From Pseudomonas sp. LD120 (lineage in GTDB: Bacteria > Pseudomonadota > Gammaproteobacteria > Pseudomonadales > Pseudomonadaceae), in the NCBI RefSeq assembly GCF_009861525.1, contig NZ_WVHL01000005.1, positions 496,001-560,000 on the forward strand: a stretch of DNA of 64,000 nucleotides, given 5' to 3'. Under the pieces are notes generated by a model. That model was given only the letters and a program-made list of their open reading frames with translations, was not told the origin of the DNA and ran no database searches. Every line of letters starts with the position of its first letter. Positions within the stretch are counted from its first letter, which is position 1. Both the position numbers and the translations under genes were made by a program. Positions 52,271 through 61,718 of this stretch are shown piece by piece.

Positions 52271-53497
52271 ATCAATGTAGTTGCTCCACCACGCCATGAT
52301 CAGCCGGCGCTGCTCCAGAAATTCAGCTTTGTGGATATACGCGGCGCGCACACGGTTGCGTTCCTTGTGGCTCATTTGTCTTTCGATGGCTGCGTCGGTC
52401 CATAACCCGGACTCCAGCAGGGCGCTACAGGCCATGGTCCTGAAGCCGTGGCCGCACACGTCCTTGCTGGTGTCATAGCCGACGTTGCGGAGCATGGTGT
52501 TCACCGTGTTCTCGGACATGGGCTTCCAGTACTTGTGGTCACCCGGTAGCACCAACTCTGAAAAGCGACTCAGGCTGCGCAGACGCTCCAGTATTTCGAT
52601 GACCTGCGGCGATAGCGGAACCATTTGAATGTCGCCGTTCATCTTGGTCCCGCGTGTGGAGTTGCGTACCCCTTCAATCGGTGCGCGCGTATCGGGGATT
52701 TCCCACATGGCGCGTTGGAAGTCGAACTCACTCCATCGAGCGAAGCGCAACTCGCTGGAGCGGACGAACACATGCAGAGTCAGCAGCACGGCAAGGCGCG
52801 TCAGCTCGCGGCCGTTGTAGTTGTCGATTCGGTGTAGCAGTTCGGGTAGGCGGTTGAGGGAGAGGGCCGGGCGATGGACTGTGCGCGGTGCGTGAATCGA
52901 GCCTGCCAGATCAAGTGCAGGATTCATGGTGATCTGCCGAGCCCTTTTGGCCCCGCGCATGATGGTGGATAAGTAGTTCTGTACCCGTAACGCCACATCC
53001 ATGGTGCCGCGTTCCTTGATGCGCTGGGTGATCTCTAGCAGGTCATGGGTATCGAGTTCAGCGATGGGTCGTTGGCCGATCAGCGGGAAGACGTGGGTAC
53101 GCAGTCGGCTCATCACGGTTTTTGCGTGTCCTTCGGTCCAGCGACGGGACATGTCGGCGTGCCACTCCAGAGCAACGGTTTCGAAAAGCAGTGCCGCTCG
53201 CTGGGCTACGATCTTGGCCTTCTTCTTTTCTTCCATTGGGTCGAGGTTGTCGAGCAGCAACGCCTTGGCTTCGTCTCGCTTACGTCGTGCGACGGAAAGG
53301 GTAACGATGGGGTAATTGCCGATGATGAGCGTGCCTTCCTTGCCGCTGGGCTTGGTGTACTTCAAGCGCCAGGTCTTCACGCCATTGGGTTTGACGAAAA
53401 GGTACATGCCGCCGCCGTCGAACAGTTTGTAGGCGCGTTCGCGGATTTTGGCCGTGCGGCATTGCAGGTCGCTGAGGGGGATCGCTAGACGTGGCAT
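52223..53497 (-). pseudogene. P4-type tyrosine integrase, disrupted by IS256
   Basis: The N-terminal 409 codons of a P4-type integrase (DUF4102 arm-binding domain about 1-90, core-binding about 100-200, catalytic about 215-405). Catalytic residues visible are FVRSSELRFARW (R), HGFRTMA (H, R), and MSHKERNRVRAAYIHK (H, Y). The frame then reads 15 residues of IS256 end sequence and stops. Native length would be 442 residues. The ATG at 53497 starts MPRLAIPLSDLQCR, usual for the family. It lies 165 bases downstream of tRNA-Thr on the same strand, the normal place for an island integrase. Catalytic residues survive, but the C-terminal tail is replaced. Confidence 0.88.
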
Positions 53498-53592
53498 AGG
53501 GGTACGCGCTCCTGACCGGGAAATCGCAGTACCCCTAACATACCCTCGGGGAAGGGGGATTTTGTTGGATCCCGACAGAGGGTCCTGGAACG

Positions 53593-53618
53593 AAAAAACC
53601 CGCCAAAGGGCGGGTTTT
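53593..53618 (-). terminator. Intrinsic terminator of tRNA-Thr
   Basis: On the minus strand AAAACCCGCCC / GGCGGGTTTTTT forms a hairpin with T-tract 45 bases after the tRNA 3' end and before the integrase start. Confidence 0.85.
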
Positions 53619-53661
53619 CGGGGCTTCCAGAGCATTCAGTGGAATGCAATGGAGCCTAATG

Positions 53662-53737
<76 letters not shown>

Positions 53738-53971
53738 GTGTTAGGGCGACGATTATAGCGATTGGCGGGGTTCTGTAAACCCCTGATATCTGACTATTTT
53801 TGCGTGGGCCTATGCGGGCTCTATACGTAGCGTTCCCAGGCACTCTGGGGCTCAAGCGCGAGGAGGCTTTGAATCACCGGCGGATAGCCGATGATTCAGT
53901 ACAGACAGCCCCCACTCGGCCGATAGCCTGCTCAGCCGCTCATACCGCTTCAGACTAAGGAAAGATCAGTC

Positions 53972-54616
53972 ATGAAACCTGGAAATATTCCCTTGCTGGC
54001 GCTGCTGTCGTTGCTCGGCGCCTGTAGTGTCAAGCCGGTACAGCCCTATTCGGAGCCGCCCCTGGGCGTGCCGACGGCGCAGTTGCGCGTGATCACCAAT
54101 GGCGAGGTGCGCGGTGAGGCCTATGCCGGTTGCCTGGGTGACAGTAAGCGTTTGGCCAAGGCCGGGCGTTTCGGCCGCGATCATCAGGCGAGCATCAACT
54201 ATCCGCAGTTCCCGGTGCAGCCGAGGCAGATCGATATGCTGCCGCGTTTTGCGCCAAAGTTGCCGGCTTATGTGGGGGCGATTCGCATGGCGGAGGGGGC
54301 CTATTCGGAGGTGGTGACCGAGTATCGGGTGCCCGCTGGCAGGCCGTTCCTGCTGGAGAGTGCTGGTCTGGCTGCAGGCAGTTATGGCAGTACCTATCGC
54401 ACCTGTCCGCCGGCGCAGAAGGTGGTGCTGTTCGAGCCAGGCAAGAGTTACGAGGTCTATGTGGGTCTGAATTACATTCCGGTGGCGGGTGGTGAGGTGC
54501 AGGCGATGTGTGCGTTCGCGGTGTATCAGTTGTTGCCATTGAGCAGGCCGGGGGCAACGCTGCCAATGGCGCTGGAATCCAGGCCTCCAGCGGATCGGCA
54601 TTGCCCCGGCAGTTGA
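53972..54616 (+). CDS. Hypothetical lipoprotein
   Basis: A 214-residue protein with a lipoprotein signal peptide and lipobox (LSLLGAC, cysteine near 18). The mature part is probably beta-rich with a few cysteines; no domain is recognised. AAGGAAAG precedes the ATG. It is followed by a terminator and is convergent with fdsD. Confidence 0.72.
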   Translation: MKPGNIPLLALLSLLGACSVKPVQPYSEPPLGVPTAQLRVITNGEVRGEAYAGCLGDSKRLAKAGRFGRDHQASINYPQFPVQPRQIDMLPRFAPKLPAYVGAIRMAEGAYSEVVTEYRVPAGRPFLLESAGLAAGSYGSTYRTCPPAQKVVLFEPGKSYEVYVGLNYIPVAGGEVQAMCAFAVYQLLPLSRPGATLPMALESRPPADRHCPGS

Positions 54617-54629
54617 GTCGTTTGGAGAG

Positions 54630-54667
54630 CCCCGGCCTGTCCATCGCAGGTCCGGGGATTTTTTATC
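54630..54667 (+). terminator. Intrinsic terminator
   Basis: CCCCGGCCTG / CAGGTCCGGGG hairpin followed by six T residues, between the lipoprotein gene and fdsD. Confidence 0.85.
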
Positions 54668-54887
54668 AAGCCTCCCAGCTGGTGTCGCTCAGCGCTTGCT
54701 GCACCAGCGGATGCAGGTCCGCCCCTTGCTGCTCGGTCTGCCAGGCCAGCAGCTCCTTGCGCATGGCCGGGGTCCAGAACATTTGCATGTGGTTGCGCAC
54801 GCTGAGCACCGCCTGTACCTGATCCGGTTCGTTGACGAAGTACGCGGCGATCTGGTTGGCCATCTTGATCAGGTTGGCGGTACTCAT
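54666..54887 (-). CDS. fdsD: NAD-dependent formate dehydrogenase delta subunit
   Basis: A 73-residue protein (MSTANLIKMANQIAAYF) matching the small FdsD subunit, needed for stable active formate dehydrogenase. It has no cofactor motifs. Its ATG overlaps the fdsA stop by four bases. In many operons fdsC (fdhD) lies between fdsA and fdsD; here it is absent. Confidence 0.87.
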   Translation of the reverse strand: MSTANLIKMANQIAAYFVNEPDQVQAVLSVRNHMQMFWTPAMRKELLAWQTEQQGADLHPLVQQALSDTSWEA

Positions 54888-57781
54888 CGGCGCGCCTCCG
54901 TTTTGCTGCTCCGGGTGCGTCGGCGTTCATCCAGCAGGCGATGCTGTTCATCGCTGAACGCCTGGTAACGCTTCTGCCATTCGGAAGGGTGATAGACGCG
55001 GCTGACTTCCACCGCCGTGACCTTGTACTCCGGACAGTTGGTGGCCCAGTCGGAGTTGTCGGTGGTGATCACGTTGGCCCCCGATTCGGGGAAGTGGAAG
55101 GTGGTGTAGACCACCCCCGGCGCCACCCGTTCGGTAACCCGGGCGCGCAGTACGGTCTGCCCGGCGCGGCTGCCGATGCCGACCCAATCGCCTTCGTTGA
55201 TGCCCCGGCTCTCGGCGTCGGTGGGGTGGATTTCCAGGCGGTCTTCGGCGTGCCAGGCGACGTTGTCGGTGCGCCGGGTCTGGGCGCCAACGTTGTACTG
55301 GCTGAGGATCCGGCCGGTGGTCAGCAGCAGCGGGTAGCGGCTGTTGACCTTCTCGTCGGTGGGCACGTAGCCGGTGAGCATGAAACGGCCCTTGCCGCGC
55401 ACGAACTCGTCGATGTGCATGGTCGGCGTGCCATCCGGCGCGGCGTCGTTGCACGGCCATTGCAGGCTGCCGTGGCGGTCCAGGCTGGCGTAGCTGACGC
55501 CGGTGAAGGTTGGGGTCAGGCGGGCGATTTCATCCATGATTTCCGAAGGATGGTTGTAATGCATCGGGTAGCCCAGGGCCGCCGCCAGAGCCAGGGTGCC
55601 TTCCCAGTCGGCCTTGCCGCCCAGGGGTTCCATGACCTTGCGCACCCGTGAGATACGCCGCTCGGCGTTGGTGAAGGTGCCGTCCTTTTCCAGGAACGAG
55701 CTGCCCGGCAGGAACACGTGGGCGAACTTGGCGGTTTCGTTGAGGAAGATGTCCTGCACCACCACGCATTCCATGGCCGACAGGGCTGCGGTCACGTGCT
55801 GGGTGTTGGGGTCGCTCTGGGCGATGTCTTCGCCCTGGCAGTACAGGCCCTTGAAGCTCCCCCCCAGGGCCGCTTCGAACATGTTGGGAATGCGTAGGCC
55901 GGGGTCGGCTTGCAGGGTGACGTTCCAGGCCAGTTCGAACTCCTGGCGCACCGCCTGGTTGGAGATGTGCCGATAGCCCGGCAGTTCGTGGGGGAAGGAG
56001 CCCATGTCGCAGGAACCCTGGACGTTGTTCTGCCCCCGCAGCGGGTTCACCCCGACCCCTTCGCGGCCGATGTTGCCGGTGGCCATGGCCAGGTTGGCGA
56101 TGCCCATCACCGCGGTGCTGCCCTGGCTGTGTTCGGTAACCCCCAGGCCGTAGTAGATCGCCGCGTTGCCGCCGGTGGCGTACAAGTGCGCGGCGGCGCG
56201 GATGTCGGCGGCGGGCACGCCGCAGATGGCGCTGAGCACTTCCGGTGAGTTGTCGGCGCGGCTGACGAAGGCGCTCCATTGAGCGAAGGCCTCGGGCTCG
56301 CAGCGGGCGTCGACGAAATCCTGATTGACCAGCCCTTCGGTGACGATTACATGGGCCAGGGCATTGAGCATGGCCACGTTGGTGCCGGGGCGCAGGGCCA
56401 GGTGCAGTTCGGCGCGGGCATGCACGGCGTCTACCAGATCGATGCGTCGTGGGTCGATGACGATCAGCTTGGCTCCTTCACGCAGGCGCCGTTTGAGCTG
56501 GGAGCCGAACACCGGGTGGGCGTCGCTGGGGTTGGCGCCCATCACCAGGATCACGTCGGCCTGCATCACCGAGTCGAAGCTCTGGGTGCCGGCGGATTCC
56601 CCCAGGGTCTGCTTGAGGCCGTAGCCGGTGGGCGAGTGGCAGACCCGTGCGCAGGTGTCGACGTTGTTGTTGCCGAAGGCCGCTCGCACCAGTTTCTGCA
56701 CCAGGTAGGTTTCTTCATTGGTGCAGCGGCTGGAGGTGATGCCGCCGATGGAGTCGCGGCCGTACTTGAACTGGATACGCCGCATCTCGCTGGCGGCGTA
56801 GGTCACCGCCTCGTCCCAGCTGACTTCCTGCCACGGGTCGTTGATGTGCTTGCGGATCATCGGCTTGGTGATGCGGTCCGGGTGGGTGGCGTAGCCCCAG
56901 GCGAAGCGGCCCTTGACGCAGGAGTGACCGTGGTTGGCCTGGCCGTTCTTGTCCGGGACCATGCGCACCAGTTGCTCGCCTTTCATCTCGGCGCGGAACG
57001 AGCAGCCGACCCCGCAGTAGGCGCAGGTAGTGATCACCGCCCGTTCCGGCTGGCCCATTTCCACCACGCTTTTTTCCATCAGGGTCGCCGTCGGGCAGGC
57101 CTGCACGCAGGCGCCGCAGGACACGCATTCAGACTCCAGGAAGTTGTCGCCACCGGCCGCTGCTACGCGGGACTCGAAGCCGCGGCCGCTGATGGTCAGG
57201 GCGAAGGTGCCCTGGGTTTCCTCGCAGGCGCGCACGCAGCGGTTGCAGACGATGCACTTGCTGGGGTCGTAGTCGAAGTAGGGGTTGGAGGTGTCTTTCT
57301 GGTCCTGCAGGTGGTTGGCGCCGTCATAGCCGTAGCGCACTTCCCGCAGGCCCACCTGGCCGGCCACGGTCTGCAGTTCGCAGTTGCCATTGGCCGAGCA
57401 GGTCAGGCAGTCCAGCGGGTGGTCGGAGATGTACAGCTCCATCACGTTGCGTCGCAGGGTCGCCAGCTTCGGCGTTTGCGTATGCACCACCATGCCTTCG
57501 CTGACCGGGGTGGTGCAGGAGGCCGGATAGCCGCGCATGCCGTCGATCTCTACCAGGCACATGCGGCACGAGCCGAAGGCTTCCAGGCTGTCGGTGGCGC
57601 AGAGTTTGGGAATGCTGGTGCCCAGCAGGGCCGCGGCGCGCATCACCGAAGTGCCCTGGGGCACGCTGATGCTGCGCCCGTCGATGTTCAGGCTGACCTG
57701 CACCTGGCTGTCGCGGGCCGGGGTGCCGAAGTCCACGGCATTGAGGTCGATGTCTGTGGCAGGGTCGAAAATACTGATCAT
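54884..57781 (-). CDS. fdsA: NAD-dependent formate dehydrogenase alpha subunit (Mo catalytic)
   Basis: A 965-residue cytosolic subunit oxidising formate to CO2. In order: a 2Fe-2S domain (GSCRMCLVEIDG), a HxxxC cluster site (HPLDCLTCSANGNC), two 4Fe-4S ferredoxin sites (CIVCNRCVRAC, CVSCGACVQACP), a proximal 4Fe-4S site (CAYCGVGC) and the molybdopterin domains, with the metal-ligand cysteine in ARVCHSPTGYGL. The start at ATG 57781 (MISIFDPATD) overlaps the fdsB stop by four bases. Confidence 0.94.
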   Translation of the reverse strand: MISIFDPATDIDLNAVDFGTPARDSQVQVSLNIDGRSISVPQGTSVMRAAALLGTSIPKLCATDSLEAFGSCRMCLVEIDGMRGYPASCTTPVSEGMVVHTQTPKLATLRRNVMELYISDHPLDCLTCSANGNCELQTVAGQVGLREVRYGYDGANHLQDQKDTSNPYFDYDPSKCIVCNRCVRACEETQGTFALTISGRGFESRVAAAGGDNFLESECVSCGACVQACPTATLMEKSVVEMGQPERAVITTCAYCGVGCSFRAEMKGEQLVRMVPDKNGQANHGHSCVKGRFAWGYATHPDRITKPMIRKHINDPWQEVSWDEAVTYAASEMRRIQFKYGRDSIGGITSSRCTNEETYLVQKLVRAAFGNNNVDTCARVCHSPTGYGLKQTLGESAGTQSFDSVMQADVILVMGANPSDAHPVFGSQLKRRLREGAKLIVIDPRRIDLVDAVHARAELHLALRPGTNVAMLNALAHVIVTEGLVNQDFVDARCEPEAFAQWSAFVSRADNSPEVLSAICGVPAADIRAAAHLYATGGNAAIYYGLGVTEHSQGSTAVMGIANLAMATGNIGREGVGVNPLRGQNNVQGSCDMGSFPHELPGYRHISNQAVRQEFELAWNVTLQADPGLRIPNMFEAALGGSFKGLYCQGEDIAQSDPNTQHVTAALSAMECVVVQDIFLNETAKFAHVFLPGSSFLEKDGTFTNAERRISRVRKVMEPLGGKADWEGTLALAAALGYPMHYNHPSEIMDEIARLTPTFTGVSYASLDRHGSLQWPCNDAAPDGTPTMHIDEFVRGKGRFMLTGYVPTDEKVNSRYPLLLTTGRILSQYNVGAQTRRTDNVAWHAEDRLEIHPTDAESRGINEGDWVGIGSRAGQTVLRARVTERVAPGVVYTTFHFPESGANVITTDNSDWATNCPEYKVTAVEVSRVYHPSEWQKRYQAFSDEQHRLLDERRRTRSSKTEARR

Positions 57782-59337
57782 TGCTCGGCCTCCGAGGGCT
57801 GTAGACCGAAGTCGGCGGGAAAGTGCTTCAGGGCGCTGGCCACCGGGTAGGAGGTCATCCCGCCCAGGGCGCACAGCGAGCCGTATTGCAGGGTGTCGCA
57901 CAGGTCCTTGAGGATCAGCACCTGCTCATCGCGCCCGCCTTGATCGGGTGCCGCTAGCAGGCGGTCGATGACCTCCACGCCGCGGGTCGAGCCGATGCGG
58001 CACGGGGTGCATTTGCCGCAGGATTCCTCGGCGCAGAATTGCAGGGCGAAGCGCGCCATGTGGGCCATGTCCAGGCGGTCATCGGCGACCACCACGCCAC
58101 CGTGGCCGAGCATCGCGCCCATGGCGGCGAAGGCTTCGTAATCCAGCGGCGTATCGAACTGTGCTGGGGGTACCCAGGCGCCCAGCGGGCCGCCGACTTG
58201 CGCGGCCTTCAGTGGCCGGCCGCTGGCGGTGCCGCCGCCGTAGCCTTCCACCAGTTCGCGCAGGGTCAGGCCGAAGGCTCGCTCCACCAACCCGCCATGA
58301 CGCACGTTGCCGGCCAGTTGGAAGGGCATGGTGCCCAGTGAGCGGCCCATTCCGTAGTCGCGGTAGAACGCTGCGCCTTTTTCCAGGATCAGCGGCACCG
58401 AGGCCAGGGTCAGCACGTTGTGCACCAGGGTCGGCTGGCCGAACAGGCCTTGCAGTGCCGGGATCGGCGGCTTGGCGCGGACGATGCCGCGCTTGCCTTC
58501 CACGGAGTCCAGCAGGGCGGTTTCCTCACCGCAGATATAGGCCCCGGCGCCGACCCGTACTTCCATGTCGAAGGCCTGGCCGCTACCGCTGGCATTGACC
58601 CCGAGATAGCCGGCGTTGCGGGCAATGTCCAGGGCCTCGCGCAGGGTCGCCACCGCCTGGGGATATTCCGAGCGCACGTAGATGTAGCCGTAGCTGGCGC
58701 CGACCGCGAGGCCGGCGATGGCCATGCCTTCGATCAGCAGGAACGGGTCGCCTTCCATCAGCATGCGGTCGGCGAAGGTGCCGGAGTCGCCTTCGTCGGC
58801 GTTGCACACCACGTACTTTTGCTGCTGCGGGGTGTCGCGCACGGTGCGCCATTTGATCCCGGCGGGGAAGGCCGCACCGCCGCGACCACGCAGGCCGGAA
58901 TCGAGCACCGCGGTCACGGTCTGGTCACCGCCCAGGGCAATGGCGCGGCTCAGGCCCTCGAAGCCGCCATGGGCCCGATAGTCCGCCAGGGACAGCGGCC
59001 GGGTGATGCCGGCGCGGGCAAACAGCAGGCGTTGCTGGCTCTTCAGGTAGGGCAGGTCTTCCACCCGGCCCAGAGCCAGGGGATGGCTGGCGGGGTCACC
59101 TTTCAGGGTCTGAAGCAACGAAGGCACATCGGCGACGCTCAGCGGGCCAAAGCCCAGGCGTCCGTCCGGGGTGTCGACTTCCAAAAGCGGCTCCAGCCAG
59201 TACAGGCCACGGGAGCTGGTGCGTTGCAGTTGCAGCGGCAGTTGCTGTTGTTCGGCTTGGGCGGCGATGGCCTCGGCCACCGCGTCGGCGCCCACGGCTC
59301 GGGCCAGGGAATCACAGGGCAGATAAAGGGTTGGCAT
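57778..59337 (-). CDS. fdsB: NAD-dependent formate dehydrogenase beta subunit (NADH/FMN)
   Basis: A 519-residue NuoF-like subunit. The N-terminal ~110 residues look thioredoxin-like without cluster cysteines. FMN and NAD sites are GLRGRGGAAFPAGIKW, CNADEGDSGTF and GAGAYICGEETALL; the 4Fe-4S motif is ESCGKCTPCRIG. It passes electrons from the alpha subunit to NAD+. Start ATG 59337 shares one base with the fdsG stop. Confidence 0.94.
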   Translation of the reverse strand: MPTLYLPCDSLARAVGADAVAEAIAAQAEQQQLPLQLQRTSSRGLYWLEPLLEVDTPDGRLGFGPLSVADVPSLLQTLKGDPASHPLALGRVEDLPYLKSQQRLLFARAGITRPLSLADYRAHGGFEGLSRAIALGGDQTVTAVLDSGLRGRGGAAFPAGIKWRTVRDTPQQQKYVVCNADEGDSGTFADRMLMEGDPFLLIEGMAIAGLAVGASYGYIYVRSEYPQAVATLREALDIARNAGYLGVNASGSGQAFDMEVRVGAGAYICGEETALLDSVEGKRGIVRAKPPIPALQGLFGQPTLVHNVLTLASVPLILEKGAAFYRDYGMGRSLGTMPFQLAGNVRHGGLVERAFGLTLRELVEGYGGGTASGRPLKAAQVGGPLGAWVPPAQFDTPLDYEAFAAMGAMLGHGGVVVADDRLDMAHMARFALQFCAEESCGKCTPCRIGSTRGVEVIDRLLAAPDQGGRDEQVLILKDLCDTLQYGSLCALGGMTSYPVASALKHFPADFGLQPSEAEQ

Positions 59338-59813
59338 CACGCGTCCTCCCGGCAGCTGTCCAGCAGCGCGTCCAGGCGTTCGGCGCTGACCCGGGCATGC
59401 AGTTGCCCGTCCAACTCCAGGGCTGGCGAGCAGGCGCAGGCGCCCAGGCAATACACCGGCCGCAGGCTGATGGCGCCGTCGGCGCTGCTGCCGTGGTCAT
59501 CCAGGTGCAGGCGCTCGCGCAATTGCGCCGCCAGTTGCTCGGAGCCCCGGCTCTGGCAGGACTCGGCACGGCACAGGCGCAGGATGTGCCGCGCTGGCGG
59601 CGCGGTACGAAAATCATGGTAGAAGCTGATCACCCCGCGCACTTCCGCCTGGCTCTGATTGAGCGCATGGGCGATCTCCGGGATGGCCAGATCAGGGATG
59701 TAGCCGAGCGCTTCCTGGATGTCATGGAGGATCGGCAACAGCGCACCCTGAGAGCCTTTGTGGCGCTCCAGCAGGGTGTGAATCAACGGCAGGTGCAGTG
59801 TTTCATCAGGCAT
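59337..59813 (-). CDS. fdsG: NAD-dependent formate dehydrogenase gamma subunit (2Fe-2S)
   Basis: A 158-residue NuoE-like subunit with a thioredoxin-fold 2Fe-2S site formed by LCRAESC and YCLGACACSP. GAGGA precedes the ATG at 59813. It is the first gene of fdsG-B-A-D; the promoter should lie in the large gap upstream. Confidence 0.93.
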   Translation of the reverse strand: MPDETLHLPLIHTLLERHKGSQGALLPILHDIQEALGYIPDLAIPEIAHALNQSQAEVRGVISFYHDFRTAPPARHILRLCRAESCQSRGSEQLAAQLRERLHLDDHGSSADGAISLRPVYCLGACACSPALELDGQLHARVSAERLDALLDSCREDA

Positions 59814-60461
59814 ACAGCATTCCTCACGGTCACGGACGCACCTGATGGTTGTCGGTTGTCCGAAAGTGTCGGCTGCGGCGCTGGTTGCCACGTCACGGTA
59901 GCGTGGCGGTTCAGGCCGTAGGCCATGCACCCTGAATGGGCATTTTGTTGGACCCGGCGCGGTCGTTGCCGCACCTGTTCAGGGCATAAAGGGCAGCTTG
60001 CCACGCTGCTTCTGATTGATCCGCACGAAAGCGACCTGTTCGGTTCCATGGGCGACCAACAAATGAGTCTAGAAGAGTCAGTGCAACTTGGCGGACTGCA
60101 CCGCGCACTATCGGATAAAACATGCTAGGCGTGGGATGACTTCGGTCAGCTTGGTGCTCGAAAACCCCGGAACAGGGCCTTTGTTCTGGGCTGTGACAGG
60201 GCGCTTGATACGCACACGCGGCGCCGCCTTATGCTCGTTCGCTCAGATGTTTATGCACAACGAGTGGGCACCCAGGGCTTGGAATTGCTCAAGCTGTGGA
60301 GCCGTTCTCATTTTTTTGCAACTGGCTGTTTTTTCGATGATTTCTTTTGTGAACAAAAAATGACCAGTAGATGAGGGGGCTTATAGCGCTGGCTTTTTAA
60401 GGTTTACCAAGGAATCCATCAACAGACTTATCCACAGGTCGCGGCTTACTGTCGCAGGGCT
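59814..60461. other. Intergenic region upstream of fdsGBAD
   Basis: About 650 bases between the divergent-facing end of the methyltransferase gene and fdsG. No credible gene is seen on either strand. It is AT-rich near 60300-60400 with several T-runs. It must hold the fds promoter, but I cannot assign its elements with confidence. Confidence 0.5.
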
Positions 60462-61670
60462 TCAACGCTGCGCCAGCAGCAGCAAATTGCGCGGTGTCAG
60501 GGGGGCTGGGCAGAAGGTACCCAGTTGCACCTGATAACCCTGTTGTTGCAGAAACAATCCCCGATCCAGCACCAGCCACAATTCCAGTGGGCGGCGGAAC
60601 AGGCCGCGCAGCAGTTCCAGGTTGCGCACCTGGGCCAGGCGCTGCCAGCCGGCGGTTTCCAGCGCGCTCCAGTCCTGCACGCCCAGTGGGGGTAACGCCT
60701 TCAGCGCGGCCAGATCGCGGCAATAGTCGGCGAAGGGTTTGTCCAGCCAGTGGCTGGGCAGGGAGGGCGTCGGCAGGTATTCGTCGATGTCGCGTAGTTG
60801 CCGTTGCAGCAGATCGAAGGCCAGGCGCCGGGCCATGGAGGTGTCGCGCTGGCGTCGTACCCGGGCGCCGGCGGTGACGGTTTCACTCATGGGCAGGGCC
60901 AGGTCGTTGCGCGACAGTCGCAGGCGGGATGCCTGGGCGGCACTGGACAAGCCCGGGTAATGCTCGGCGCGGGTGCGGTTGTAGCAGCAAGGGGCAATGG
61001 CCAGTTGTTGGCAGCCGCGCTGACTGGCCAGTTGGATCAGGCGCACATGCAGATCGCCGCAGGCGTGCAGGGCTACCGGGCTGTGCTCGGCCTTGAGACG
61101 CAGCGCCACGTCATCGGTCATTACGTCCTGTTGCAGGTGGGTGGCGGGCAAGCCGTGATGCTGGCTCAGCCGTTCGCCGCTGTGGACCAGTGCCGGGTCG
61201 TATTCCAGGCAGGTCAGTTGCTGCCCGGGTTGCAGCAGGCGCCTGCCGAGGTGGCCCTTGCCGGAGCACCAGTCGAGCCAGTGAGTGGTGGGGCGCAGGA
61301 ACTGCAAGCCGGCGGCGAAGGCTTCGATCTGCTGCCATTTACGTCCCGGTACGTCGACCTCGAGACGCTCGCGCATGGCCGGCAATGCCTGTCCGGGCAG
61401 TTCGCCTACCCGACTCAGGGCTTCGGACTGCTGAGCCAGTTCGGCGAAGGGCGCAGGCGCCTGCAGGTGTTGCGGGTGATTGTGGGCGGCCTCGGCGTCT
61501 GCCAGGGAACGCTGGCGCAGCCACTGGGCAAGCTCGGGGTGCAGGGTTTCCCAGGGCAGGTACGGGTGGTTGAACGGACGGGGGCGCCAAAGGGCTTGAT
61601 GCGCCAGCAGGAAACGCTCCAGGGCCTGGAAGCGGGTCAGTAACTCGGGGCCTTGAAGCGTCGCGGGCAT
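60462..61670 (-). CDS. SAM-dependent methyltransferase (Methyltransf_32-like)
   Basis: A 402-residue cytosolic protein. LDWCSGKGHLGRRLL (near residue 132) is a Rossmann motif I, and VALHACGDLHVRLIQ plus IAPCCYNRTRAEHYPG (near 200-235) match the Methyltransf_32 type. The substrate is not known; related proteins act on RNA. It is on the same strand as, and downstream of, the ABC transporter genes with a hairpin between. Confidence 0.75.
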   Translation of the reverse strand: MPATLQGPELLTRFQALERFLLAHQALWRPRPFNHPYLPWETLHPELAQWLRQRSLADAEAAHNHPQHLQAPAPFAELAQQSEALSRVGELPGQALPAMRERLEVDVPGRKWQQIEAFAAGLQFLRPTTHWLDWCSGKGHLGRRLLQPGQQLTCLEYDPALVHSGERLSQHHGLPATHLQQDVMTDDVALRLKAEHSPVALHACGDLHVRLIQLASQRGCQQLAIAPCCYNRTRAEHYPGLSSAAQASRLRLSRNDLALPMSETVTAGARVRRQRDTSMARRLAFDLLQRQLRDIDEYLPTPSLPSHWLDKPFADYCRDLAALKALPPLGVQDWSALETAGWQRLAQVRNLELLRGLFRRPLELWLVLDRGLFLQQQGYQVQLGTFCPAPLTPRNLLLLAQR

Positions 61671-61691
61671 GGGGGCTGCGTCCGGGGTGGG

Positions 61692-61713
61692 CCCGCTCCC
61701 TGGCGGGAGCGGG
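61692..61713 (-). terminator. GC-rich hairpin after the HisM-type permease gene
   Basis: CCCGCTCCC / GGGAGCGGG, a perfect 9-bp stem with a four-base loop, six bases after the permease stop codon. No T-tract follows, so it may only attenuate or protect the transcript end. Confidence 0.45.
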
Positions 61714-61718
61714 AAGGG

